Source: Streptomyces sp. E2N166 (GTDB lineage: Bacteria > Actinomycetota > Actinomycetes > Streptomycetales > Streptomycetaceae). From it: a DNA stretch of 64,000 nucleotides. Of this stretch, positions 25,037 through 33,145 are shown in pieces. Position 1 is the first letter of the stretch; the number at the start of each line of letters is the position of its first letter. Location of the stretch: contig NZ_RAIF01000031.1 of assembly GCF_003671715.1 (NCBI RefSeq), positions 435,689 through 499,688 on the forward strand. The letters are read 5' to 3'. Both the position numbers and the translations under genes were made by a program. The notes beneath the pieces were generated by a model. The model saw only the letters and a list, made by a program, of their open reading frames with translations. It did not search any database and had not been told where the DNA came from.

Positions 25037-26236
25037 TCAGTGAAGAACCTCGCCCTCGCGGTGCGGCTCCGGGTCGACGACCCAGCCCGCCACGAGGGCG
25101 AGACGCGTGTGCCGGTGCACGGCGAGGAAGCCGAAGGGGCGGTCGAACGCGGCCCGGACGGTGGTGCGCAGCCAGAGCGGCCGAGGCAGGGCACAGCCGG
25201 CCGCGCCGATCGCCGTGACCGCAGCCGCCTCGAAACCCCGGGCGCCGAACCTGGCCACGGCGGACTGCCGGGCCGCCTCGACGTACAGGGGAAGACGCGA
25301 GCCGATGCCGGGGAAGTGACCGGGGGCCTCCCGCGCGGCCGTCGCGAGACCGAACAACTCGGGGCGTTCCAGCAGGTCGTGGCCGGCCGTCACGTCGTAC
25401 GCCGTCGTCGTCACGTCGAGCGCAGGCGGCTCGGGCCTGCTCGTGTGCTCCCGCCCGACATGGAGTCCGGGGCCCGCCTCGCCGTACGGCAGTCGGGAGC
25501 CCGGTGTCACCTGATGGGCGCGCGCGAGGACGCCGAGCCCCGCTCCCAGGACCTGCCCGGGCGTCATGCTCTCTTCGCCGAGCAGCAGATGGACGTCGAC
25601 CGCGGTGCCGCCCAGCACCTTCAGCTCGGTGACGTGGCCCTCGGGCGTGTCCGCCACGCCGATCCGGTCCAGCAGCACGCTCTCCCGGCGCAGGCCCAGC
25701 AGTTCGCGCCCCTCCCACGGGCCGCTCTCCGGTACGACGCAGGACTCTTCGAAGGGCCGCAGCCACCGGGTGCGCAGCGCCAGCGCGCTCGCCAGCACCA
25801 GATCGGTGCCCGGTGCGACCGCCACCGGCATTCGCTCGATCAGCCCACCCGTGCGCCGTACCGCCCACGCGTCGAGCGCCGTCCCGTCGGTCTCCACGTC
25901 ACCCGTGAGCACGCCGTGCGCCTCGGTGGGCAGCCCCGCCGCCCACTCCTCGCGCAGTTCCAGTGTGCGTCCGGTCCACAGCCCCAGGGCCGTTTCCAGG
26001 CCGCCCACGGTGCCGAGTCCGGCCAGCAGTTCGCGGGCCGCTCGGGACGCCCGGCCGGCGGAGACACCCACCGCCTCCTCCAACTCCGCCCGGGCCGCGC
26101 CCGCCGCGCCGTCCGCGAGGAGGGCGAGCAGCGGCCACACACCCACCGCGGAGAACACGGTGCCGCCGCTCGTGGTGGCCGCCCAGCGGGCGGTGAGGCC
26201 GTTCACCGCCCGGATCGTCGCGTTCGTGACCCGCAT
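25037..26236 (-). CDS. Serpin-family protease inhibitor
   Basis: A 399-residue protein of usual serpin length. Hallmarks are NATIRAVNGLTARWA near the N terminus, the breach/shutter region, and near the C terminus the hinge GFEAAAVTAIGAAG (about residues 338-351), followed by DRPFGFLAVHRHT. The hinge shape suggests an inhibitory serpin, with the scissile bond somewhere in the variable segment around residues 351-362. It has no signal peptide, so it is probably intracellular. ATG 26236 was chosen because a purine-rich site precedes it, whereas the extra codons from 26266 are mostly that site. It converges on the subtilisin gene and diverges from the septum-formation-type gene. Confidence 0.85.
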   Translation of the reverse strand: MRVTNATIRAVNGLTARWAATTSGGTVFSAVGVWPLLALLADGAAGAARAELEEAVGVSAGRASRAARELLAGLGTVGGLETALGLWTGRTLELREEWAAGLPTEAHGVLTGDVETDGTALDAWAVRRTGGLIERMPVAVAPGTDLVLASALALRTRWLRPFEESCVVPESGPWEGRELLGLRRESVLLDRIGVADTPEGHVTELKVLGGTAVDVHLLLGEESMTPGQVLGAGLGVLARAHQVTPGSRLPYGEAGPGLHVGREHTSRPEPPALDVTTTAYDVTAGHDLLERPELFGLATAAREAPGHFPGIGSRLPLYVEAARQSAVARFGARGFEAAAVTAIGAAGCALPRPLWLRTTVRAAFDRPFGFLAVHRHTRLALVAGWVVDPEPHREGEVLH

Positions 26237-26359
26237 ACCGCCCCCGCCCCGTCGCGTGCTTACCATGCGCTCAGTGATCGGCCGGCCGTCCGTCGGGACC
26301 GGCCGCCCCCAGCCCCGCGGCGCCTTCGCGTCACCGCCCGAAACAGGAGCACGGTACAC

Positions 26360-27556
26360 GTGTCCATACCGCCGCCGCCCGGCCCTCAAGGGCCCTACAA
26401 CCAGGGGCAGTACCCGCCGGGGCCGCACTCACCGGGTCAGTACCCGCCGGGGCCCTACCCGCCGCAGCAGCCGTATCCCGGCGGCTGGGGTCAGCCCTAC
26501 GGGGCGTATCCCCGGCAGCCTCCCGTCAACGGTGTGGCCATCGCCGCGTTCGTGCTCGGCGTCCTGTGCTTCGTGCCGGCGGTCGGGCTCGTGCTGGGGC
26601 TGATCGCGCTGGCCCAGATCAGGCGGCGGGGCGAGCGGGGCAAGGGGTTCGCCGTGGCCGGTTCCGTGCTGTCCTCCGTGGGGCTGGCACTGTGGGTGGT
26701 GTCGCTCTCCACGGGCGCCGCCGGGGACTTCTGGGAGGGTTTCCGGGACGCCGCGCGCGGCGAGGGCACCGCCTACTCGCTCGAGAAGGGCCAGTGCTTC
26801 ACCACCCCCAGCGGATCCCTGCAGGGGGTGACGTACGACGTCGACGAGGTGCCCTGCGAGGAGGAGCACGACGGCGAGGTGTTCGCCGCCTTCGAGCTGC
26901 CGGGCGGCGCCTTCCCGGGCGACGGGGAGATCACCCGGGCCGCCGACGAGCGGTGCTACGCCCTCCAGGACACGTACGCCATGGACCGGTGGGCCCTGCC
27001 GGCCGACGTCGACGTGTACTACCTGACCCCGACCTCGCAGAGCTGGCGCACGGGTGACCGCGAGATCACCTGCCTGTTCGGGAACACGGACGAGGGGGGC
27101 ACGCTGACCGGCTCGCTGCGCAGGGACGGCACCAGGCTCGACTCGGGCCAGCACACCTACCTGGTGGCCGAGGGCTTCCTCAACCGGGCCATGGACGAGA
27201 TGCCGGTGGCGGAGACCGTCGAGGAGGACCTCGCCGGGTACCAGGTGTGGGCGGGGCGGATGTCGCAGGCGCTCGTGCGGGAGACCGGGATGCTGCGGGG
27301 ACACAGCTGGCCCGACGACGCCGAGCGGCCGGTCGCCGATCTGGTCGAGGACCTGGAGACGGCGCGGGAGGAGTGGGATCTGGCGGCCGAGGCGGCCGAC
27401 GTCGACACGTACTACCTGCACCTCGACAAGGGCTTCGCGCTCATCGAGGCCGACTCGACGGTCACCGCCCGCAAGGCTCTGGGGCTGGATACCACGCCGC
27501 CGGTGTACGAGGAGAGCGGTGACGGCGGGGAAGAGAGCCCCGGCAGGGAGGTGTGA
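26360..27556 (+). CDS. Membrane protein, DUF4190 plus septum-formation-like domain
   Basis: A 398-residue protein starting GTG 26360 (VSIPPPPGPQGPYN). The first 55 residues are a proline/glycine/tyrosine-rich cytoplasmic tail. Two hydrophobic helices follow (about 57-85, VNGVAIAAFVLGVLCFVPAV, and about 95-118), together forming a DUF4190-like hairpin. The outside part has a Septum_form-like domain, with cysteine pairs in GQCF, EVPCEEEHDGEVF, ERCYAL and TCLFG (about 150-255). The acidic C terminus is of unknown role. These proteins are widespread in actinomycetes and poorly characterised. The neighbours give no further clue. Confidence 0.85.
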   Translation: MSIPPPPGPQGPYNQGQYPPGPHSPGQYPPGPYPPQQPYPGGWGQPYGAYPRQPPVNGVAIAAFVLGVLCFVPAVGLVLGLIALAQIRRRGERGKGFAVAGSVLSSVGLALWVVSLSTGAAGDFWEGFRDAARGEGTAYSLEKGQCFTTPSGSLQGVTYDVDEVPCEEEHDGEVFAAFELPGGAFPGDGEITRAADERCYALQDTYAMDRWALPADVDVYYLTPTSQSWRTGDREITCLFGNTDEGGTLTGSLRRDGTRLDSGQHTYLVAEGFLNRAMDEMPVAETVEEDLAGYQVWAGRMSQALVRETGMLRGHSWPDDAERPVADLVEDLETAREEWDLAAEAADVDTYYLHLDKGFALIEADSTVTARKALGLDTTPPVYEESGDGGEESPGREV

Positions 27557-27647
27557 CGGCGGCTATAGCGGGGAGAAAGTGCCTGCGTAAAGCCCTCCGG
27601 CGATACAAGTCATCACATCGAGTGATTCTCTGGCCTTTGCTTGCCTG

Positions 27648-27689
27648 GTACAACCTACGGTTGCCACGCTGTTGCTGTCTGTACAACCT
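27648..27689. promoter_or_regulatory. Direct repeats GTACAACCT before gntR-type gene
   Basis: GTACAACCT, present at 27681-27689, also occurs as GGTACAACCT ending at 27656, giving two copies 33 bp apart, or three helical turns. The first copy also forms CAACC-TAC-GGTTG (27651-27663). They lie 15-56 bp before the GntR regulator start and fit an autoregulatory site. Confidence 0.45.
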
Positions 27690-27703
27690 GATGGGAGCGG
27701 CCA

Positions 27704-28456
27704 GTGACATTCGGTGAGCAGCCGGCGTATCTGCGTGTCGCGGGTGATCTCCGCAAGAAGATCGCCGACGGCCTGCTGCCGCCCCACACCCGCCTCCCGT
27801 CCCAGGCGCGGATCCGCGAGGAATACGGCGTCTCGGACACCGTCGCCCTCGAGGCGCGCAAGGTGCTGATGGCCGAGGGGCTGGTCGAGGGCCGCTCCGG
27901 TTCCGGGACGTATGTGCGCGAGCGGCCCGTGCCCCGGCGCATCGCCCGCTCCGGGTACCGGCCGGCCGGCGGTGCCACGCCCTTCCGGCAGGAGCAGGCC
28001 GACGCCGGGGCGCGCGGCACCTGGGAGTCGCGCAGCGAGCAGGCCGAGGCGAGCGGCGCCGTCGCCGAACGGCTCGGTATCAAGCCCGGGGACCGGGTGA
28101 TGTGCACCCGGTACGTCTTCCGGGAGGCCGGCGAGGCCATGATGCTCTCCACCTCCTGGGAGCCGCTGGACCTCATCGGCCGGACGCCGGTGATGCTGCC
28201 CGAGGAGGGCCCGCTCGGCGGCATGGGTGTCGTGGAGCGGATGGCCGCCATCGACGTGGTCGTCGACAACGTCACCGAGGAGGTCGGCGCCCGCCCCGGC
28301 CTCGCCGAGGAGCTGCTCGCCCTCGGGGGTGTTCCGGGGCACGTGGTCCTGGTCATCCAGCGCACGTTCTACGCCTCGGGCCGGGCGGTGGAGACCGCCG
28401 ACGTGGTCGTTCCGGCCGACCGCTACCGGGTGGCGTACCACCTGCCCGTCAGGTAG
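27704..28456 (+). CDS. GntR/HutC-family transcriptional regulator
   Basis: A 250-residue regulator starting GTG 27704 after GGGAGCGG. The winged helix-turn-helix lies at residues 8-72 (YLRVAGDLRKKIADGLLPPH, then YGVSDTVALEARKVL). A UTRA ligand-binding domain fills about 90-245, with typical TRYVFREAGEAMMLSTSW and VVVDNVTEEVGARP segments. HutC-type regulators respond to small metabolites such as sugars or amino acids. No adjacent catabolic operon shows its target. It may mainly control itself, given the repeats upstream. Confidence 0.9.
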   Translation: MTFGEQPAYLRVAGDLRKKIADGLLPPHTRLPSQARIREEYGVSDTVALEARKVLMAEGLVEGRSGSGTYVRERPVPRRIARSGYRPAGGATPFRQEQADAGARGTWESRSEQAEASGAVAERLGIKPGDRVMCTRYVFREAGEAMMLSTSWEPLDLIGRTPVMLPEEGPLGGMGVVERMAAIDVVVDNVTEEVGARPGLAEELLALGGVPGHVVLVIQRTFYASGRAVETADVVVPADRYRVAYHLPVR

Positions 28457-28830
28457 CGGCGGCGCCGGGGGAGTTCACGCGCCTGCCGGTGGTGTGAGAT
28501 GGCGCACGCCTCTCGTGCGCCTCCCGCGCCCCTCTTCCTCGCTCGCACTGTTGTCCGTACTCCGTGGCGCCGTCCGCGTGGTGCCGGAATCCGGTCGTTC
28601 TCGCAGGTCGTCCGGGAGGCCCCCGGTATGCCTCCGACCGGAGGCGTCGGCGCGCGCGGACGGCGCGTTTCGTGGCGTGCGCCCCCTGCGTTCTGACTGG
28701 TTGCGTACCTCTTTGTGAAAAGCCGTATTCGCTGCGTGAAGGTTAGGCGTAGGCTCGGGCATATGCGGATTGCGGTTTCCTTGGCGGGCGGGGCGCGGCG
28801 CGGGCCGCGGACGGGAAGTGGAGGGGCGCG
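28457..28830. other. Intergenic region with a GC-rich hairpin
   Basis: GGCGCACG (28501-28508) pairs with CGTGCGCC (28514-28521) 45 bp after the GntR stop. It lacks a T tract and could be a weak terminator. A 95-codon minus-strand frame (28475-28762) has no ribosome site or recognisable content and was not called. Confidence 0.5.
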
Positions 28831-29022
28831 ATGAACGACGGCACGGTCACTCTTCCCTGGCTGGTCTTCCGGCAGGACGACAATGGCAACCGCTACCGCG
28901 TGGGCAGGTACGCGACCCGGGCCGAGGCCCAGAAGATCGCGGACACCCTCGACGGTCGCGGCCACCAGCAGCTCTACTGGGTCGAGAAGCTCGGCCCGAA
29001 CGCCACGGGCGCGGCGGGCTGA
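28831..29022 (+). CDS. Small SPOR-like protein
   Basis: A 63-residue protein starting MNDGTVTLPWLVFRQDDNG with GGAGGGGCG before the ATG. The part YRVGRYATRAEAQKIADTL resembles a minimal SPOR or sporulation-related repeat fold, in which aromatic and charged residues bind denuded peptidoglycan glycans in larger proteins. This one has no membrane anchor or signal peptide, so a cytoplasmic role is more likely. Close relatives are common in Streptomyces genomes next to a Nudix gene, from memory. It is 34 bp upstream of the Nudix gene and probably cotranscribed with it. Confidence 0.75.
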   Translation: MNDGTVTLPWLVFRQDDNGNRYRVGRYATRAEAQKIADTLDGRGHQQLYWVEKLGPNATGAAG

Positions 29023-29056
29023 CCGCGCCGGCAGGACGGGCCGTAGGCTCCGGCGC

Positions 29057-29479
29057 ATGACGGAACGGATCGTGGTGGGCGCCGCCCTGGTCGACGGCGG
29101 ACGGCTGCTCGCCGCGCGCCGCAGCGCACCGGCGGAGTTGGCCGGACGGTGGGAGCTGCCCGGCGGCAAGGTCGAGGCGGGCGAGACGCCCGAGGCGGCG
29201 CTCGTGCGCGAACTGCGCGAGGAGCTGGGCGTGACGGCCGAGCCCGGTGAGCGGGTACCGGGGCGGTGGCCCCTGCGAACGCCCTTCGTCCTGCACGTGT
29301 GGACCGCGCGGCTGCTCCCCGGATCCGCCTGCCCCGAACCCCTTGAGGACCACGACGCGCTGCGCTGGCTCGCCCCCGCCGAGATCTGGGACGTGCCCTG
29401 GCTCGACCAGGACGTGCCGGCCGTCGAGCGGGCACTCGCCCACCTCGGTATGGCGGCGACGGACGCGCGGGGCGTGTGA
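29057..29479 (+). CDS. Nudix hydrolase, MutT-like
   Basis: A 140-residue cytosolic enzyme. The complete Nudix box spans residues 37-59: Gly37, Glu43, Arg51-Glu52, Glu55-Glu56 and Gly58, followed by Val59. The start VVGAALVDGGRLLAARRS and the WELPGG lead-in match MutT/8-oxo-dGTPase-like members, which cleanse oxidised nucleotides by hydrolysing the diphosphate bond. The exact substrate is not determined. It lies between the SPOR-like gene and the ATPase gene, all on the plus strand. Confidence 0.88.
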   Translation: MTERIVVGAALVDGGRLLAARRSAPAELAGRWELPGGKVEAGETPEAALVRELREELGVTAEPGERVPGRWPLRTPFVLHVWTARLLPGSACPEPLEDHDALRWLAPAEIWDVPWLDQDVPAVERALAHLGMAATDARGV

Positions 29480-29588
29480 GCGCACCGGCCTGAGCGCCCC
29501 ACGCGCTGTCGGTGCCACAGTGCGCCCTCCCGGACGGTACCGGGGCCCGGATATCGGGTATGTGCCCATTAACCCCACGAATCCGGAC

Positions 29589-30026
29589 ATGGGTGGGGGG
29601 TCGCCGGCCGGGGAAGTGATCGGCGTGATCGACAGCGAAGGCGGCTGTGCCGAATGGGTCTTTCCCGCGGCGCCGGACGCCGTGCGGACCGCCCGTTCCC
29701 TCGTCCGCCGCACCCTGCACGGCTGGGACCTCGACAGCGTCGGCGACATCGCCGCCCTGCTGGTCAGCGAGCTGGTCACCAACGCCCTGCGGCACGCCAC
29801 CGGCCCCATCGGCGTCCGCCTGGTACGCCACCCCGCCGGACCGGACGGCATGCTGCTGGTGGAGGTCTCCGACCCGCTTCCGGACCCGCCCCGCGAGCGC
29901 GTCGCCCGCCCCGGGGACGAGGACGGCCGGGGCCTGCAACTGGTCGCCTCCTCCGCACACCGCTGGGGGACGCGGCCCGGAGAGGTGGGCAAGACGGTGT
30001 GGTTCGAACTCACGGTGCCGGAATGA
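29589..30026 (+). CDS. Stand-alone anti-sigma-like ATP-binding protein
   Basis: A 145-residue GHKL/HATPase_c protein. LLVSELVTNALRHATGP holds the N box, DPLPDPP and EDGRGLQLVASSAHRWG the G1/G2 boxes, and GKTVWFEL the end of the fold. There is no dimerisation or sensor domain, the layout of RsbW/SpoIIAB-like serine kinases that sequester sigma factors or phosphorylate anti-anti-sigma factors. The start is uncertain: ATG 29589 lacks a clear ribosome site, and GTG 29563 upstream or later GTG codons are possible. It lies just before a SpoIIE-type phosphatase gene, a functionally opposite partner. Confidence 0.85.
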   Translation: MGGGSPAGEVIGVIDSEGGCAEWVFPAAPDAVRTARSLVRRTLHGWDLDSVGDIAALLVSELVTNALRHATGPIGVRLVRHPAGPDGMLLVEVSDPLPDPPRERVARPGDEDGRGLQLVASSAHRWGTRPGEVGKTVWFELTVPE

Positions 30027-30179
30027 CCGGGTGTCACACCGTTTCACGACGCCCGGAACCGTGCCGAAACGCCCCCGCGCCGGGCCCGGCCCCACGGGCC
30101 AACTGGTTCAGGCCAGTGGCAGTTGTGGAACTACGTGATTCGATGCCGTGTCCGCTGGTTAGAAGACTGGAAGTGTTGT

Positions 30180-30211
30180 CACGGTCCGGACCGAAAACCA
30201 TCGGGACCGTG
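30180..30211. promoter_or_regulatory. Nested palindromes before the large phosphatase gene
   Basis: CACGGTCC (30180-30187) and GGACCGTG (30204-30211) form an inverted repeat, and CGGTCCGGACCG (30182-30193) is a perfect 12-base palindrome nested within it. They lie about 110-140 bp before the GTG of the phosphatase gene. Confidence 0.4.
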
Positions 30212-30317
30212 CTGTGATCGTGAACACCGTGTTGTGCGGCGCCGTAGTGCTGGATACTGCGGGCAGCCGCCCCCGGTGACCGGTGCCGGACGCGGTGAGC
30301 TGGAGGGGACGGTTCGC

Positions 30318-32903
30318 GTGAGCGAGATACCAGCGAGGGCCACGGGGTCCGAGGGCCCGTCGGACGGTGTGCCGTTCGGTGACGCGGTGTGGCAGAGCAG
30401 CCCGCCCGGCTCCATCTACGACTACATCAAGGTCGCGTCCTTCTCCATCGGCGCCGACGGACTCGTCGACCAGTGGAGCCTGCGCGCGGAGCAACTGCTC
30501 GGCATTCCGGCCGAGCACGCCGTGGGCACCGACCCCATTGAGGCCTTCATCGATCCCGATCTGCGGGAACGCGGCCAGCGCAAGATGGCCGAGATCCTCG
30601 ACGGACGGGAGTGGACCGGTGTGGTCCCCTTCCGGGTGCCGGACGCCGAGGCCGGCGGCGCACAGCGCGGACGCGGGCAGCGCGGGCTCGCCGAGGTGTA
30701 CGTCATGCCGACGCGCACGCAGGACGGGGAGAAGGCCGCCGTCTGCATCGTCGTCGACGTCCGCGTCCTGCGCAGCATCGAGACCGACCTCGCCGCCTCG
30801 CAGGCCATATTCGGCCAGTCTCCGTTCGGCTTCCTGCTGATCGACCCCGACCTCCGGGTGCGCCGCGCCAACCAGCGGTTCGCCTCCGTCTTCGGCGGCA
30901 CGCCCGACGACCACCGCGGCAAGGGCGTCCACGACTACCTGCCGCGCGCCGAGGGCGACCGGGTCTCCGCCACCCTGCGCCGGGTGCTGGAGACCGGCGA
31001 TTCCATCACCGACATGCACGTCACGGGCTTCGTGCCGGGCACCGAGGGACGCCGCCACTGGTCCGTCAACCTCTACCGCGTGCACAGCGGTTCCGGCCGG
31101 CCCATCGGCGTGGCCTGGCTGGGAACCGACATCACCGCCCGCCGCGAGGCCGCCCGTGAGGCCGCCGCCGCCCGCCGCAACCTCGCCCTGCTCAACGAGG
31201 CGGGCGCCCGCATCGGCAACTCCCTCGACCTGGAGACCACCGCCCGAGAACTCCTCGACGTCGTCGTCCCCGGCTTCTGCGACCTGGCCACCGTCGACCT
31301 CTACCAGGGGCTGCTGGTGGGCGACGAGACCCCGCCCGGCCTCGCCGACGGCAGCGCGGAGCTGCGCCGCGTCGCCTTCTCCAGCGCCGTCTCCGACGCG
31401 CCGTTCCACGGCACCGGCGAGCAGGTCGAGCTCGGCGCCGTCCACCACTACGGGTTCAACTCGCCCTGCGCCGACGCCCTGCGAACCGCCCGCCCGCGCA
31501 TCGTCCCGGCCGAGGCCGGCGGCCTCGTGCAGTCCACGCTCGCCGTGCCGATGGTCGCCCACGACACGGTCGTGGGACTCGCCCGGTTCGCCCGGACGAA
31601 GGGCAGCGAGCCGTTCGGGGACCGCGACCGCGACCTCGCCGTGGAACTGGCCGCGCGGGCCGCCGTCTGCATCGACAACGCCCGCCTCTACCGGCGCGAA
31701 CACGAACGCGCGCTGATACTGCAACGCTCCCTGCTCCCGCCCGGCGACCCCGAGGCGTCCGGCCTCGACATCGCCTGCCGCTACCTGCCCGGCAACGCGG
31801 CCACCGGCCGGCCCAGCGAGGTCGGCGGCGACTGGTTCGACGTGATCGAACTCCCCGGTCACCGCACCGCGTTGGTGGTCGGCGACGTCATGGGGCGCGG
31901 TCTGCGCGCCGCCGTCGCGATGGGTGAACTCCGCACGGCGGTAAGGACGCTGGCGCAGCTCGACATCGAACCGGCCGAGGTGCTCTCGCAGCTGGACGAG
32001 ATCGCGCGCGGTCTCGGCGCCCCGGGCGGCGTCCAGCAGGCGACCCGGGCCGCCCGCCGTCCCCGCGAGGCGGACCTCTCCGAGGTCTACCTGGCGACCT
32101 GCGTCTACGCCGTCTACGACTCGGTGACCAGGCGCTGCACCTTCGCCAACGCGGGCCACCTGCCGCCCGTCCTGGTCGAGCCCGGCGAGTCCGCGCTGAT
32201 GCTGGACGTGCCGCCGGGACTGCCGCTCGGTGTCGGGGGCGAGCCCTTCGAGGAGGTGGAGGTCGAACTGCCCGAAGGCTCCCTGCTCGCGCTCTACACG
32301 GATGGACTGGTCGAAAGCCGCGATCACCCCCTCGACGAGGGGCTCCAGGCCTTCGTGGGGGCACTCACGGACCCGGCGCGCCCCCTTGAGGACGTCTGCG
32401 ACCAGGTCCTCAACACCCTCGACAGCCACCACGGCGAGGACGACATCGCCCTGCTGATGGCCCGCGTCCAGGGCCTGCCCAGCGAGTCCGTCGGCGACTG
32501 GACCCTGCCGCGCGAACCGCGCAGCGTGGGCCGGGCCCGCGAGCTGTCCCGTGCCAAGCTGCTCGACTGGGACATGGAGTCGCTGGTCGACACGACGGAG
32601 CTGCTCGTGAGCGAGCTGGTCACCAACGCCCTCCGATACGGCGAGGGCGAGATCAGACTCCGCCTCCTCCTCGACCGCACCCTGGTCTGCGAGGTCTGGG
32701 ACTCCGGCCTGGTCCAGCCCCGCCGGCGCCGCGCCCGCGACACCGACGAGGGCGGCCGGGGCCTGCAGCTGGTCGGCCTGCTCAGCGCGGCCTGGGGCTC
32801 ACGCCGTACGCCGCGCGGCAAGACGGTGTGGTTCGAGCTGCCCCTCCCGGGCGCCGACACCCAGCTCACGGACCCGGCGGAGGCCCTGCTGAGCCTGTTC
32901 TGA
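30318..32903 (+). CDS. PAS-PAS-GAF-SpoIIE phosphatase-ATPase signalling protein
   Basis: An 861-residue protein starting with GTG 30318. Two PAS domains occupy about residues 35-160 and 165-285 (FGFLLIDPDLRVRRAN in the second), and a GAF domain about 290-465. The PP2C/SpoIIE phosphatase spans about 485-715 (GGDWFDVIELPG, GDVMGRG, LYTDGLVES), and a C-terminal anti-sigma-type ATPase about 735-850 (ELLVSELVTNALRYG, GGRGLQLV). It should sense a cytoplasmic signal and reset phosphorylation of an anti-anti-sigma factor, thereby freeing a sigma factor. It follows a stand-alone ATPase gene and resembles the protein encoded at 17588, with an extra PAS domain. No sigma factor gene is nearby. Confidence 0.92.
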   Translation: MSEIPARATGSEGPSDGVPFGDAVWQSSPPGSIYDYIKVASFSIGADGLVDQWSLRAEQLLGIPAEHAVGTDPIEAFIDPDLRERGQRKMAEILDGREWTGVVPFRVPDAEAGGAQRGRGQRGLAEVYVMPTRTQDGEKAAVCIVVDVRVLRSIETDLAASQAIFGQSPFGFLLIDPDLRVRRANQRFASVFGGTPDDHRGKGVHDYLPRAEGDRVSATLRRVLETGDSITDMHVTGFVPGTEGRRHWSVNLYRVHSGSGRPIGVAWLGTDITARREAAREAAAARRNLALLNEAGARIGNSLDLETTARELLDVVVPGFCDLATVDLYQGLLVGDETPPGLADGSAELRRVAFSSAVSDAPFHGTGEQVELGAVHHYGFNSPCADALRTARPRIVPAEAGGLVQSTLAVPMVAHDTVVGLARFARTKGSEPFGDRDRDLAVELAARAAVCIDNARLYRREHERALILQRSLLPPGDPEASGLDIACRYLPGNAATGRPSEVGGDWFDVIELPGHRTALVVGDVMGRGLRAAVAMGELRTAVRTLAQLDIEPAEVLSQLDEIARGLGAPGGVQQATRAARRPREADLSEVYLATCVYAVYDSVTRRCTFANAGHLPPVLVEPGESALMLDVPPGLPLGVGGEPFEEVEVELPEGSLLALYTDGLVESRDHPLDEGLQAFVGALTDPARPLEDVCDQVLNTLDSHHGEDDIALLMARVQGLPSESVGDWTLPREPRSVGRARELSRAKLLDWDMESLVDTTELLVSELVTNALRYGEGEIRLRLLLDRTLVCEVWDSGLVQPRRRRARDTDEGGRGLQLVGLLSAAWGSRRTPRGKTVWFELPLPGADTQLTDPAEALLSLF

Positions 32904-33021
32904 CCCGGCCCGGTGTCGTACGGTTCCGGGCGCGCCGGGTGCGGCGCACGCGGCCGTATCCGGCCAGGAGCAGCGCCGCCCCGGCTGTGATCAGGGGCGG
33001 CACCAGGTCGGCGGAGATCAT
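32866..33021 (-). CDS. Possible small single-helix membrane protein
   Basis: A 51-codon frame starting MISADLVPPLITAGAALLLA has GGGAG eight bases before the ATG. It encodes one hydrophobic helix followed by an arginine/proline-rich tail. It overlaps the last 38 bases of the phosphatase gene on the other strand. The layout (outside N terminus, helix, basic tail) is plausible, but high-G+C antisense frames often look like this. I do not recognise it. Confidence 0.3.
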   Translation of the reverse strand: MISADLVPPLITAGAALLLAGYGRVRRTRRARNRTTPGRVRTGSAGPPPGP

Positions 33022-33145
33022 CGCGCCCCGCTCCCGACCGCAACCGGAACACCGGTTCGAGTCGTCCACGCTGGCAGCACGTTCGGAGCGTATGCGCGTG
33101 TACCGGCCACCGCGACCGGGGACGGGCCACAGGGAGGGGAACGAC

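Noticed and set aside
28475..28762. 95-codon minus-strand frame in the gap after the GntR gene
   Set aside because: No ribosome site, basic low-complexity composition and no recognisable motif.
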